A DNA stretch of 64,000 bases from Paenibacillus profundus (GTDB lineage Bacteria > Bacillota > Bacilli > Paenibacillales > Paenibacillaceae), in the NCBI RefSeq assembly GCF_021369635.1, contig NZ_JAJNBZ010000002.1, forward strand, positions 279,024-343,023. The letters run 5' to 3'. The position numbers were made by a program, and so were the translations under genes. The notes beneath the pieces were generated by a model. The model was given only the letters and a program-made list of their open reading frames with translations, did no database searches and had not been told where the DNA came from. This document shows, one piece after another, positions 16,106 through 24,711 of this stretch (position 1 is its first letter; each line of letters begins with the position of its first letter).

Positions 16106-17119
16106 TTGAGCGCACTCAAAGATGTCACGGTCAGCATTGACCTAATTCAACCCATAGGCCGGTTGGGTTTTGGCACGCCATTGATTTATGGGGCCAAGGC
16201 GAAAGGGCATGATTTCACATATTATTACGAGCTCGAGGCGGTGAAGAAGGACTTTCAAGACAATTCGCCTGAATACCTTGCCGCCAAGATGATTTTTGCT
16301 CAAGGCGACAAGCGGCCAGATAAGATAGCAATTGCATGTCGGGATACGGCCAATGAAGAAGAGCAGTATTTTGCGGACCATCTTTCTAAGTTGATGGATA
16401 AGGATTGGTATTTCCTGATTTGCACGAGCAATGCCAAAGAAGAAGTACTAAAAATATCGGATGCAATCGAGTTGGACGGTTCGAGAATGTTCCTTACAAG
16501 AACCGACAATCTGGAAGATGCCAAGGCAATTAAGACCGCAGACAAGGAACGAACCATTGTCTTTTACCACAAAGATATAAACGCCTATCCAGAAGCCGGT
16601 TGGATCGGCGCTGTCGCGGCGGCTCCGGTCGGTTCCGTAACGTGGAAGTTTAAAGAAATCAAAGGTTTGAGCCCCCTTGAGATTTCCGCTACGGAGTTAC
16701 AGGAGATCCATGACGCTGGGGCAGTGACATATGTCCAGAAAGCCGGGCGAGGCGGAACGAGCGAAGGAAAAACTTCGACAGGGGTATACATCGACATCAT
16801 TCACGCCAAGGACTACGTACGGTTCAATATGGAGTACCAATTGCAGCAGCTTCTGAACAATACACCGAAAATCCCATTCACAGATGCTGGGATCGCCCTT
16901 ATAGAGGGGCAATGTACGAGTGTGCTTAAAGATGCGTTCAACAATGGCATTATTGCGGCAGACGAGAACGGAATGCCGCTCTATTCCGTACATTTCAAAA
17001 AGCGTGCTGAGATTTCGGCAGCAGATAGAGCCAAGCGAGAATATAACGAAGGCTCCTTTGAATTCGAGCTGGCCGGTGCAGTACATGGCGTTAAAATCAA
17101 AGGCGCTATTCGATTCTAA
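16106..17119 (+). CDS. Tail sheath protein (contractile tail)
   Basis: A 337-residue structural protein. The opening LKDVTVSIDLIQPIGRLGFGTPLIYG, the FLTRTDNLEDAK block, PEAGWIGAVAAAPVGSVTWKFK, and a C-terminal domain with YVRFNMEYQLQQLLNN match compact sheath proteins (DUF3383/DUF2586-like). This marks the phage as a contractile-tailed myovirus-type particle, supported by the J-like and gp25-like baseplate genes downstream. TTG start at 16106 with AAGGAGTGAGG before it. Confidence 0.82.
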   Translation: MSALKDVTVSIDLIQPIGRLGFGTPLIYGAKAKGHDFTYYYELEAVKKDFQDNSPEYLAAKMIFAQGDKRPDKIAIACRDTANEEEQYFADHLSKLMDKDWYFLICTSNAKEEVLKISDAIELDGSRMFLTRTDNLEDAKAIKTADKERTIVFYHKDINAYPEAGWIGAVAAAPVGSVTWKFKEIKGLSPLEISATELQEIHDAGAVTYVQKAGRGGTSEGKTSTGVYIDIIHAKDYVRFNMEYQLQQLLNNTPKIPFTDAGIALIEGQCTSVLKDAFNNGIIAADENGMPLYSVHFKKRAEISAADRAKREYNEGSFEFELAGAVHGVKIKGAIRF

Positions 17120-17136
17120 AAGTGAGGTGATAGAAC

Positions 17137-17541
17137 ATGTCAACGTCAACGAATTATGATGCAATGGATGTCACGGTTACGGTGGATGGTACCTTTATCA
17201 CCGGCTTTGCAGAGGGCTCTATGGTGGAAGGGGAAAAGGACGAGGAAAACTTTTCTGCATCTGTCGGAGCGCAAGGGGATGTGGTCGTGTCCGAGGTAAA
17301 CAATCCGCTCGGCACTATCACAATTACTTTGCAGCAAACTTCCCCGTCTGTTTCGTTCCTTAACCAACTGGCGAACTCTAAAAAGACGGTGCCTGTCTGG
17401 GTGATATACGGAGGTACGCCAAAGGAAAAATTCGGCGGAAGTCGAGCCCGCATAAAAAAGCCAGCCACGGCCAGCTATTCGGATGAGGCTGAGGATCGGG
17501 AGTTTGAATTACAGGTGTTTGATTATACAGTTGAGTCCTAA
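17137..17541 (+). CDS. Tail tube protein, DUF3277-like
   Basis: A 134-residue beta-rich protein: VTVTVDGTFITGFAEGSMV, then ASVGAQGDVVVSEVNNPLGT and ITLQQTSPSVSFLNQLANS. This is the DUF3277/KPP10-type tube protein that always follows the sheath gene in this group. It polymerises on the baseplate inside the sheath. Confidence 0.85.
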   Translation: MSTSTNYDAMDVTVTVDGTFITGFAEGSMVEGEKDEENFSASVGAQGDVVVSEVNNPLGTITITLQQTSPSVSFLNQLANSKKTVPVWVIYGGTPKEKFGGSRARIKKPATASYSDEAEDREFELQVFDYTVES

Positions 17542-17566
17542 GTCGCCAACCAAGGCGGCTATTTTT
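17542..17566 (+). terminator. Terminator-like hairpin after the tube gene
   Basis: GTCGCC (17542-17547) pairs with GGCGGC (17554-17559; one G-T) around AACCAA, then TATTTTTAT. It likely trims transcription after the highly expressed sheath and tube genes, giving lower levels of chaperone and tape measure. Confidence 0.6.
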
Positions 17567-17600
17567 ATATCCAAAAACATTCGAGGAGAAGTGATTAAAC

Positions 17601-17864
17601 ATGGCTAAAAAACAAATGACAACGGAAATTCAAGGTACAGAGTACACATTCCAGCATCCCGGCGTTCGCGAGTCCGTCCGCCTACGGGATCGGTCCAAAA
17701 ATAAAAATGGCCAGCTCGTCGAGGAAAAATACTATCAGGAGCTGATGACGCACGTTATCGTGCAACCAAAGGTGAATTGGGATTACTTTGACGAGTATCC
17801 AGAAGCGTTTGACGACGTTATGTTAGCGGCGGTCGAATTCCTAAACCCGCCCAGCGACAAGTAA
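17601..17864 (+). CDS. Tail assembly chaperone, short form
   Basis: An 87-residue protein starting MAKKQMTTEIQGTEYTFQHPGVRESVRLRDRS. Size and position between tube and tape measure are those of the first product of a frameshifted tail assembly chaperone pair. The frame ends LNPPSDK-stop at 17862-17864, just where a second frame (+1) becomes useful. A ribosome site GAGGAGAAG precedes the ATG. Confidence 0.82.
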   Translation: MAKKQMTTEIQGTEYTFQHPGVRESVRLRDRSKNKNGQLVEEKYYQELMTHVIVQPKVNWDYFDEYPEAFDDVMLAAVEFLNPPSDK

Positions 17865-18054
17865 TGCGGAATACAAACAGCGCGCCAAGGATAATTGGTC
17901 CTTTTGGCGCGTTGTTTTGTCCGATGGAGGAATTACCTATGGTGACGCAAGTGAAATGGATTGGGACGAGTTGAACGAAGCTAACGCCGCCATTGATATC
18001 CTACAGGCGCAACAAAGTCAAAAAGGCAAAGGCAAAAAAACTAGGAATAAGTAA
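17845..18054 (+). CDS. Tail assembly chaperone, +1 frameshift extension
   Basis: The +1 frame opens after a TAA at 17842-17844 and runs to TAA 18052-18054. It encodes NAEYKQRAKDNWSFWRVVLS, then GGITYGDASEMDWDELNEAN and a Lys-rich tail, the typical second-frame part of chaperones in Gram-positive phages; it has no in-frame start or ribosome site near its beginning. A plausible slip is at CCC-A (17850-17853): the Pro codon CCC can re-pair with CCA, after which GCG at 17854 is read in the new frame. The long product would be about 154 residues. SPP1 also uses +1 shifting at a CCC codon for tail genes. Confidence 0.75.
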   Translation, partial: TRPATSNAEYKQRAKDNWSFWRVVLSDGGITYGDASEMDWDELNEANAAIDILQAQQSQKGKGKKTRNK

Positions 18055-18066
18055 GGGGGCGGTTGC

Positions 18067-21000
18067 GTGTCACTCCGCAAAATGACAGTTGATGTAGGAT
18101 ACAACATAAGCACTAGCCCTCTTGAATCCTTGGATAAACGCCTGAACAAGCTATCAGGCACAAATTCAAAAGTGTTTGATCGCATGGAAATGAGCATGGG
18201 CAAGGCTGGGAAGGCCATGCAGGGTGTGGCGAGTAAATCAGGTGCCATGGCCTCAACCGTTTCCAAGTCACAAGCAGCGACGGAACAGGCGGCAAAAGCT
18301 GCTGACAAGGCCACCGTAGCAAACGATCGGATGACGAAGGCCGCCGAACGGCTGCAGAAGGCCAATGATGCAGCCGCCAAGGCGACTGAGAGAGCAAGGG
18401 CAGCAACGGCGCGCGCTGCAGAGGTTGCCGCAGTTTCAACCAGTTCTCAAGACAAAGTTACCAAGGCTATGCAGCGCGCCCATGCTGCCAATGAAAAGGC
18501 GATTACAACGGCGGTACGGGCTCAGAAAGCGGACGAAAAATTTCGGATCGCTCAAGAGGCCGCCGCCGCTGCAGGAAATAGGGTTAAACAGGCATCAACT
18601 GGTGTTTCGCAGGCCGTTGATAGGCAAAGTAAAGCCGTTCAGCGTGCAGCAAAAGAGGTTGACCAACTCCGTAAAAAGTACGGCGAGTTCTCGAATGGCT
18701 CCTTAAAGGCGCTAGATAAAATCGACCAAGCGTCTGGGAATATACGCTCGGCTGGTGTTGCCATGGGGGCCGCTGGTGGTCTCCTATCGGCTGGAATTGG
18801 TTCGTCAATAAAGCTGGCTGCAGACTTTGAATCCTCGATGTCGCGGGTAGGCGCTCTTTCTGGGGCAACTGGCGACGAAATGAAACGCCTCTCGGATACG
18901 GCGAAGAAGCTTGGGGCCGAAACAGTGTTCACATCATCCCAAGCTGCAGAAGGCATGCAGTATTTGTCTATGGCTGGATTCAAAACGAACGACATGATTG
19001 AGGCCATGCCGGGGCTGCTGGATACTGCGGCGGCAGGTCAGATTGACCTTGGCCGCGCGGCAGATATAACGTCGAACATTCTGACGGGCTTTGGTGTCGC
19101 GGCAAAGGATACATCAAAGGTTGCTGACATTCTGACTGCAACTTTCACCAACTCTAATACAGACCTTAATATGCTCGGCGACACAATGAAGTATATAGCG
19201 CCAATTGCGAAAGCGTCAGGACAATCGCTTGAAGAAATGGCCGCTGCAACTGCCATGCTAGGGAATGCGGGGATACAGGGTAGTGAAGCGGGTACTGCAC
19301 TCCGCGCGTCCATGATTCGCCTTGCGAAACCTCCTACACAGGCAGCTAAGGTACTTGATCAGTTGGGTGTTAGCATTGCGGATCAGTCAGGTAAGGTATT
19401 GCCGCTCTCCAATGTCGTTGGGCAGTTTGTGGAGAAGACAAAAGGACTGACAGACGCGCAAAGACTTGCCGCAGTATCAACCGTTGTCGGAACGGAAGCG
19501 GCCAGCGCTTTCTTGGCCTTGATGGATTCCGGGCAACCGGCTCTAGAAGGATTTCGGGCATCGCTAGAAAAAAGCGGCGGTGTCGCAAAAAACATTGCGG
19601 ATCGGCAACTGGACAACTTGAATGGAGCCATGGAGAAAGTGAACTCAGCCATGGAGGGCGCAAAGCTAGCTATGGGTGATACGTTTATCCCTATCCTTAC
19701 GGATGCGGCAACTTTTATTAATAAATTAGTTGATGCTTTCAATGGACTGCCGGACGGGGCCAAAAAAGCTATTGCTATTTTTACGGCGATAGCAGGTGCG
19801 GTGCTGCTGCTAGGTGGGGCTTTAACAGTTCTCGTCTCGTTTATTCCCAATGTTGTGGCTGGATTCAAAATGTTGTCAGCGGTACGCCCGTTAATTATGG
19901 GGCTATCTGGCCCGATGCTAGGCGTTATTGCAGCGGTGGCGGCAGTTGCTGCTGCGGTGTATCTTATCATAAAGTATTGGAAGCCTATTACGGCGTTTTT
20001 CAAGAAGCTATGGGGTTCTATTACAAAAGTTTTTTCTTCCACATGGAAGGCTATCACGGGTTTTCTCACGGATACGTGGAACGCCATTAAAACGACTGCG
20101 GTTTCCTTGTGGAATGGAATTGTAAGCACGGTAATGGCAATCATTGCTCCGTTTATAGATAACATCAAAGCTTCATTTGAGCGAATCAAAAACGGTGTAA
20201 CGACAATTTTCGAAGGGTTAAAGCTTTATTTTAGCGGAGCATGGCAAGTGATTAAGAATATCTTCTTAGGTGCGATTCTTCTTATTACAGACCTTTTCAC
20301 CGGGAATTTTAGCGGTATGAAAGAACATGCGATCCAAATTTGGAACAACATTAAGGGTGCTTTGGGAAAGGTTTGGGAAGGCATCAAAATGATTTTCTCC
20401 GGTGCGCTGGAGGCGGTTGGCGGATATCTCACGATGGGGTGGGAAACGATGAAGACCGCCACAGAAATCGCATGGAATGGGATGAAAACATTTTTCTCAG
20501 ACACATGGAATGGTATCAAGAACTTGGCGGGCACTATATGGGATGCCATGATAGAAAGCATCCAGAAAGCGTTGGATTGGGTAGCCAACCTACCGGGGCG
20601 CATGTTGCAGTACGGGAAAGATGCAATCAACGGCTTTGTCGATGGCATCAAAAACGCCGCTAATGCTGTGGGGGATTCGGTTACCAACGTCGCCAACAAC
20701 GTGACGAACGGAATAAAGGATGCGCTGGATATACGCTCTCCTTCCCGCGTCATGAAGGAACTTGGTAGATTTACAACCGAGGGTTTTACAATCGGTATAC
20801 AGGACAAAATTCCAGAAATTTCACATGCTATCAACAGCATGGCGACGGCTACCACAACACCAGAAGCGCCACAACCAGAGCAGCAAGGGTTAGCGCCAGC
20901 TTACAGCCATAATTCAGTGCAGAGTAAAAACGTGATTGCACCTAAAATTGAAATCACGATTCAAGGCGGAGACGGGACAAGTGCAGCGAAAGATGTTGCA

Positions 21001-21075
21001 CGAGAAGTTAAAAAAGAAATGGAAAATCTGTTCCGCTCGTTTGGCATGAAAAATCCGCAATTTATCGAGGGGTAG
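18067..21075 (+). CDS. Tail tape measure protein
   Basis: A 1002-residue protein. Residues about 50-220 are an Ala/Lys-rich coiled coil; about 230-560 is the TP901-type core (AADFESSMSRVGALSGATGD, GAETVFTSSQAAEGM, FTNSNTDLNMLGDTM); about 570-650 has two to three hydrophobic segments (AGAVLLLGGALTVLVSFI; VIAAVAAVAAAVYLIIKYW); then W-rich repeats (FSDTWNGIK type) and an IRSPSRVMKELGRFTTEGF motif. It sets tail length and is injected with the DNA. GTG start at 18067 behind AAGGGGGCGG. It begins 13 bases after the frameshift extension ends. Confidence 0.93.
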   Translation: MSLRKMTVDVGYNISTSPLESLDKRLNKLSGTNSKVFDRMEMSMGKAGKAMQGVASKSGAMASTVSKSQAATEQAAKAADKATVANDRMTKAAERLQKANDAAAKATERARAATARAAEVAAVSTSSQDKVTKAMQRAHAANEKAITTAVRAQKADEKFRIAQEAAAAAGNRVKQASTGVSQAVDRQSKAVQRAAKEVDQLRKKYGEFSNGSLKALDKIDQASGNIRSAGVAMGAAGGLLSAGIGSSIKLAADFESSMSRVGALSGATGDEMKRLSDTAKKLGAETVFTSSQAAEGMQYLSMAGFKTNDMIEAMPGLLDTAAAGQIDLGRAADITSNILTGFGVAAKDTSKVADILTATFTNSNTDLNMLGDTMKYIAPIAKASGQSLEEMAAATAMLGNAGIQGSEAGTALRASMIRLAKPPTQAAKVLDQLGVSIADQSGKVLPLSNVVGQFVEKTKGLTDAQRLAAVSTVVGTEAASAFLALMDSGQPALEGFRASLEKSGGVAKNIADRQLDNLNGAMEKVNSAMEGAKLAMGDTFIPILTDAATFINKLVDAFNGLPDGAKKAIAIFTAIAGAVLLLGGALTVLVSFIPNVVAGFKMLSAVRPLIMGLSGPMLGVIAAVAAVAAAVYLIIKYWKPITAFFKKLWGSITKVFSSTWKAITGFLTDTWNAIKTTAVSLWNGIVSTVMAIIAPFIDNIKASFERIKNGVTTIFEGLKLYFSGAWQVIKNIFLGAILLITDLFTGNFSGMKEHAIQIWNNIKGALGKVWEGIKMIFSGALEAVGGYLTMGWETMKTATEIAWNGMKTFFSDTWNGIKNLAGTIWDAMIESIQKALDWVANLPGRMLQYGKDAINGFVDGIKNAANAVGDSVTNVANNVTNGIKDALDIRSPSRVMKELGRFTTEGFTIGIQDKIPEISHAINSMATATTTPEAPQPEQQGLAPAYSHNSVQSKNVIAPKIEITIQGGDGTSAAKDVAREVKKEMENLFRSFGMKNPQFIEG

Positions 21076-21087
21076 GGGTGAGGAAAG

Positions 21088-21708
21088 ATCGCAACCATCG
21101 ACGGCATTTCCATCCATGTGACAAACGAAAGACCATCGTATTCCGTCCGGGTATCATCCTACCCTATTGAGGGCGGGGCGGCCATAACGGATCACGTCGA
21201 GCCGCAGCTTGTCACGCTACATCTTACTGGACTATTAGTCGGTAACGATGCGGCGAAAAAGAGAAAAGAAATCCTCGACAGAATGAACGCCGGGGAAATG
21301 GTCAAGTATGTCGGGCGCAACTCCTTTGTGAGTTGCATTATAGAGTCCTTTGAGAGTGGGCACGAGTACAAGACATCGAACGGCATGTCATTTACGATGC
21401 AACTTCGAGAGATTCGCAAAGTCAAGCCCTTGTTTTCAAAGAAACTGCCGGTCAAAACACAAACTCTTGTAAAGGTGATGACGACGGCCGGTAGAAAACA
21501 AGTGAAGACGACAAAGAATAGTAAGAGTAAAGGAAAGAAACCTAAAAACAAAGGCCCGACTGGGAAGAAGCACACTGTGCGAGAGAACCAAACATGGGAG
21601 GCGCTTGCGTATACCTACAAAGTAGCCTTAAAAACCTTGAGATCGTGGAATCCGCAAATACCGAAAAGAACCAGGCTCAAGGCCGGTATGGTTGTCATCG
21701 TCGGCTAG
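21088..21708 (+). CDS. Baseplate/tail protein with C-terminal LysM, possible ATC start
   Basis: About 206 residues. Residues 1-110 are a beta-rich tail domain (VRVSSYPIEGGAAITDHVEP, then VTLHLTGLLVG), 125-155 a Lys-rich linker, 158-206 a LysM domain (HTVRENQTWEALAYTYKVAL, then RSWNP). The first standard start is GTG 21118, but it has no ribosome site and would remove the family-like opening ATIDGISIHV. The frame is open back to 21082, and GGGTGAGG lies just before an ATC at 21088, giving M-ATIDGI if ATC initiates. It would join baseplate hub and tape measure. Confidence 0.75.
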   Translation: MATIDGISIHVTNERPSYSVRVSSYPIEGGAAITDHVEPQLVTLHLTGLLVGNDAAKKRKEILDRMNAGEMVKYVGRNSFVSCIIESFESGHEYKTSNGMSFTMQLREIRKVKPLFSKKLPVKTQTLVKVMTTAGRKQVKTTKNSKSKGKKPKNKGPTGKKHTVRENQTWEALAYTYKVALKTLRSWNPQIPKRTRLKAGMVVIVG

Positions 21709-21717
21709 GAGGAGCCT

Positions 21718-22044
21718 ATGGAATTTATACCGATTGAGATAGAGAACATTCCATATCAATTTGATATTGCGCTCGGAGTAGACATTTTCACAATCGAAGT
21801 GAACTACAACGAGCGCTTTGATTTTTTTACTATCGATTTAATCAAGGATGATCAAGTGCTGGTTCAGGGAGCGAAACTTGTATACGGCGTTCCGGTGTTT
21901 GAAGGCATCGAGGACCACCGTTTTCCTGTGCCGCTTATCTTTCCGGTGGATGAAGCTGGCCGGGAATCAACGGTGAACTGGGATAACTTTGGGGAGACTG
22001 TATTTCTCGCATATGGCGAAGGGGAGGGGGATGAGGATGAGTGA
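21718..22044 (+). CDS. Baseplate plug protein
   Basis: A 108-residue beta-rich protein: IPIEIENIPYQFDIALGVDIFTIEVNYNERFDFFTIDL, ending with FLAYGEGEGDEDE. This is the baseplate plug family that lies between the LysM protein and the hub in this class of myophages. AGGAGG directly precedes ATG 21718. It overlaps the hub start. Confidence 0.8.
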   Translation: MEFIPIEIENIPYQFDIALGVDIFTIEVNYNERFDFFTIDLIKDDQVLVQGAKLVYGVPVFEGIEDHRFPVPLIFPVDEAGRESTVNWDNFGETVFLAYGEGEGDEDE

Positions 22045-22828
22045 ATCTTATGGCCGCGTGACGGAGTTAATAGTGGGCGGACAGACCTTGAAAACGCCCG
22101 ATCTGGAAATTCATTTTGACGTACCATTCGATGACGACCCGGACCCGAACGAGGCGAGGATTGAGATTTACAACCTAAGCGATAACACGGTAAATAATAT
22201 CACTCACCATTCGAAGGTAGTGCTAAATGCCGGGTATAAAGGCGATGTCGGAACCATTCTTTCTGGGTACATCTCATTTTACGAAACCCGTTGGGATGGG
22301 CCTGATAAGATCACAACGTTTAGCGTCCTGGATTCCGAACCACTGGATGAACGGACTATCCCGAGCGTTTCGTATGCGAAGAATACGAAGGCATCAACGA
22401 TTATCAAAGATTTGCTAAAGCGCGGGAAATTGAGCGTAGCGGTTATGAGTTTGGTCAAAGATGTCGTTTACACGGAGGGCATGACGGTCGAGGGCTCCGT
22501 TGTTGATGCCATAAAAAACGTGGCTGCAGACTGTCAGACATCCTTCTACATTTTGCAAGGGAAACTGTATATACGCCCTCTATCCCAAGGGGACCGAACG
22601 AATTTTGTCCTTTCCCCAAAAACCGGACTGCTTGGATCGCCTTCATTTTTTTCAGATGACAGCAGCGCGGGGTATCAGGCCCAATGCCTACTTAATCACC
22701 GATTGACTACCGGCAGCCTGATTACCTTAGAAAGCCGCGTTGTTGAGGCCTCTCTTCGAGTGCGGCGCGGGCGACATTCATCCAGCGGGACGGATTTTAC
22801 AACAGATGTAGAGGCGGTGTTTGTGTAG
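22037..22828 (+). CDS. Baseplate hub protein
   Basis: A 263-residue protein. TELIVGGQTLKTPDLEIHFDVPFDDDPDPNEARIEIYNLS is the standard first beta domain of KPP10-type hub proteins; the C-terminal HRLTTGSLITLES part is the usual end. GGGGAGGGGG at 22021-22030 fits ATG 22037; upstream in-frame ATGs at 21989 and 22031 lie inside the plug gene or too near the site. Forms the trimeric centre of the baseplate. Confidence 0.82.
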   Translation: MSESYGRVTELIVGGQTLKTPDLEIHFDVPFDDDPDPNEARIEIYNLSDNTVNNITHHSKVVLNAGYKGDVGTILSGYISFYETRWDGPDKITTFSVLDSEPLDERTIPSVSYAKNTKASTIIKDLLKRGKLSVAVMSLVKDVVYTEGMTVEGSVVDAIKNVAADCQTSFYILQGKLYIRPLSQGDRTNFVLSPKTGLLGSPSFFSDDSSAGYQAQCLLNHRLTTGSLITLESRVVEASLRVRRGRHSSSGTDFTTDVEAVFV

Positions 22829-23208
22829 TGGCCCAACTAGATAAGTCTTTGAGCGGATGGCTCGAAAACGCCTTGCGACAACTTCACACGGCAACCATTG
22901 GAAAGGTGGAGTCATATGACCAATCACGTCGTCGGGCGACCGTGCAGCCCCTCATTATGCAGAAGGTGATGGGGAAGCCTCCAACCCCGCACGCGGTGAT
23001 GACGGACGTTCCTGTAATGTTCCAGCGTTTTGAGGTGGACGGCGTGGAAAAGGAGTATATCCCTATACTGAAAACAGGCGATGTGGTGTTGCTCGTATGT
23101 TCGGAGCGCGCCATGGATCAGAGCCTTAATGGAGCAATGGCATTCCCGGATTCACGGCGCAGGCATAGCCTTACGGATGCGGTTGTGGTAGGAGTGATTA
23201 CATCGTGA
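22828..23208 (+). CDS. Baseplate spike protein, Gp138 N-terminal-like
   Basis: A 126-residue OB-fold protein: LHTATIGKVESYDQSRRRATVQPLIMQKV, then DVPVMFQRFEV and PILKTGDVVLLVCSERAMDQ. This is the Gp138/gp5-OB module at the membrane-piercing spike. It lacks a long beta-helix, so it is a minimal spike or needs a separate tip. GTG start at 22828 shares its G with the hub stop TAG. Confidence 0.8.
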   Translation: MAQLDKSLSGWLENALRQLHTATIGKVESYDQSRRRATVQPLIMQKVMGKPPTPHAVMTDVPVMFQRFEVDGVEKEYIPILKTGDVVLLVCSERAMDQSLNGAMAFPDSRRRHSLTDAVVVGVITS

Positions 23209-23561
23209 ATTTATTATTGGATAGCAGCGGGGACTTTGTTTTTGAAGGTGGAGAGTTAAAAATGGTCTCCGGGCAAGAAGAAATCGCGCAAGCTGCGCGA
23301 GTGATACTTGGTACCAATCTAAACGAGTGGTTTTTGGACCCGGACGCTGGCACGAACTATGATGTTTTGCTGCAGAAACAACCAAACGAAGATGCGATCC
23401 GCGAGGTGGTTTATACAGCACTAGAACAGGTGGAACAAATACGAAAGGTTGAAACTTTGGATATCCGTTTTGACCGTGAAAATCGGATGCTCTATATATC
23501 CTTTACAGCTACTGCCGTAGATGGGGAAAAGGTAGAAAGCGAGGTGAGTTTGGATGCTTGA
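23205..23561 (+). CDS. Baseplate wedge/sheath initiator, gp25-like
   Basis: A 118-residue protein: GDFVFEGGELKMVSGQEEIAQAARVILGTNLNEWFLDPDAGTNYDVLL is the gp25/GPW-like (DUF2634-type) pattern with the conserved EW-LDP--G. It starts sheath polymerisation at the baseplate. GTG start overlapping the spike stop by four bases. Confidence 0.85.
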   Translation: MNLLLDSSGDFVFEGGELKMVSGQEEIAQAARVILGTNLNEWFLDPDAGTNYDVLLQKQPNEDAIREVVYTALEQVEQIRKVETLDIRFDRENRMLYISFTATAVDGEKVESEVSLDA

Positions 23562-24711
23562 TGCAACAGGTTTCAAAAGGATGCGGTATAGCGACTTGCT
23601 CGAACAGATGGAAGAGCAGGCTCGGGCAAAGTATGGGGAGAACGTCTCCACTTCTGCCCTATCTCCGCTAGGTATTCTTTTGCGTATATTCGCCTTTTTT
23701 CTGGCTTACGTGTGGCAAGGGGTGGAACAAGTATACTATAGCGCATACCGCGATACAGCTACCGGTATCAGTCTGGACCGCATTGCGCCGCAAGTCGGTA
23801 TCAAACGGTTCCAAGAACAATTTTCTTTTGGGGAAATAGCCATTGTAGGAACACCTGGTCATACCCTAACGGAGGGAACCGTGGTAGGCACAGGTACCAG
23901 ATATTTTGTGCTAAACGATGATGTGACTCTGGATGACGATGGAAAAGCGGCAGCAGATATCACGGCGCAGGAAGCGGGCAGCGGTTGGAATGTGGCAGCT
24001 CGTACAATCACGGTGTTGCTGAATCCAGATGCCAATGTGACAAGCATCACCAATCCAGCCCCGATCGCAGGTGGACGTGAACGGGAGACGGACGCGGAGT
24101 TTCGCGCTCGATTTCAGCAGTCGGTCGCGGGCGGTGGCGCGGCCTCGGTGGACGCTTTGCGCGGGACGCTGTTGCGGCTTCCAAGCGTCCGCGCGGTGGC
24201 CGTGATAGAAAATACCTCTCTGACTAGCGACACCGAAGGAAGGCCGGGGAAATCGTTTCAATGCTATGTATTGGGCGGTGATGAACAGGAGATTGCGGAT
24301 GCAATTTTTCAAACAAAAGCAGCAGGGATAGAGACCCATGGAGATATTGCCCGCGAAGTAACGGATATAGCAGGCTACAGGCACAATGTAAAATTCAGCC
24401 GCGCCGAAGTGGTTAACATATCAGTTCATGCGAATATAAAACGAACATCTCAATATCCATCAGATGGAGATGAACAAGTAAAATCCGAAATCATCCGTTA
24501 TATAGGTGGGGAATATGAAGGTAGCTATTTCAACGGTTTATCCATGGGCGCGCAAGTTGTCTATAACAAGACCATAAGCGCAGTATATAAAGTATCAGGG
24601 GTTGATGATGTCGAACTAACTCTTTCAGGGGATTCGAAAAATATAGAAATAGCACCTTATCAGGTGGCCCGTATTAGCGCTGCTGATATTGAGGTGAGCA
24701 GCCATGTTTAG
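23554..24711 (+). CDS. Baseplate J-like protein (gp47 family)
   Basis: A 385-residue wedge protein. GFKRMRYSDLLEQMEEQARAKYG, then ATGISLDRIAPQVGIKRF and AQEAGSGWNVAARTITVLLNP, IAGGRERETDAEFRARF and the conserved central and C-terminal blocks are those of Baseplate_J/gp47/JayE proteins. Together with the gp25-like and DUF2313-like neighbours it forms the wedge. Confidence 0.93.
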   Translation: MLDATGFKRMRYSDLLEQMEEQARAKYGENVSTSALSPLGILLRIFAFFLAYVWQGVEQVYYSAYRDTATGISLDRIAPQVGIKRFQEQFSFGEIAIVGTPGHTLTEGTVVGTGTRYFVLNDDVTLDDDGKAAADITAQEAGSGWNVAARTITVLLNPDANVTSITNPAPIAGGRERETDAEFRARFQQSVAGGGAASVDALRGTLLRLPSVRAVAVIENTSLTSDTEGRPGKSFQCYVLGGDEQEIADAIFQTKAAGIETHGDIAREVTDIAGYRHNVKFSRAEVVNISVHANIKRTSQYPSDGDEQVKSEIIRYIGGEYEGSYFNGLSMGAQVVYNKTISAVYKVSGVDDVELTLSGDSKNIEIAPYQVARISAADIEVSSHV

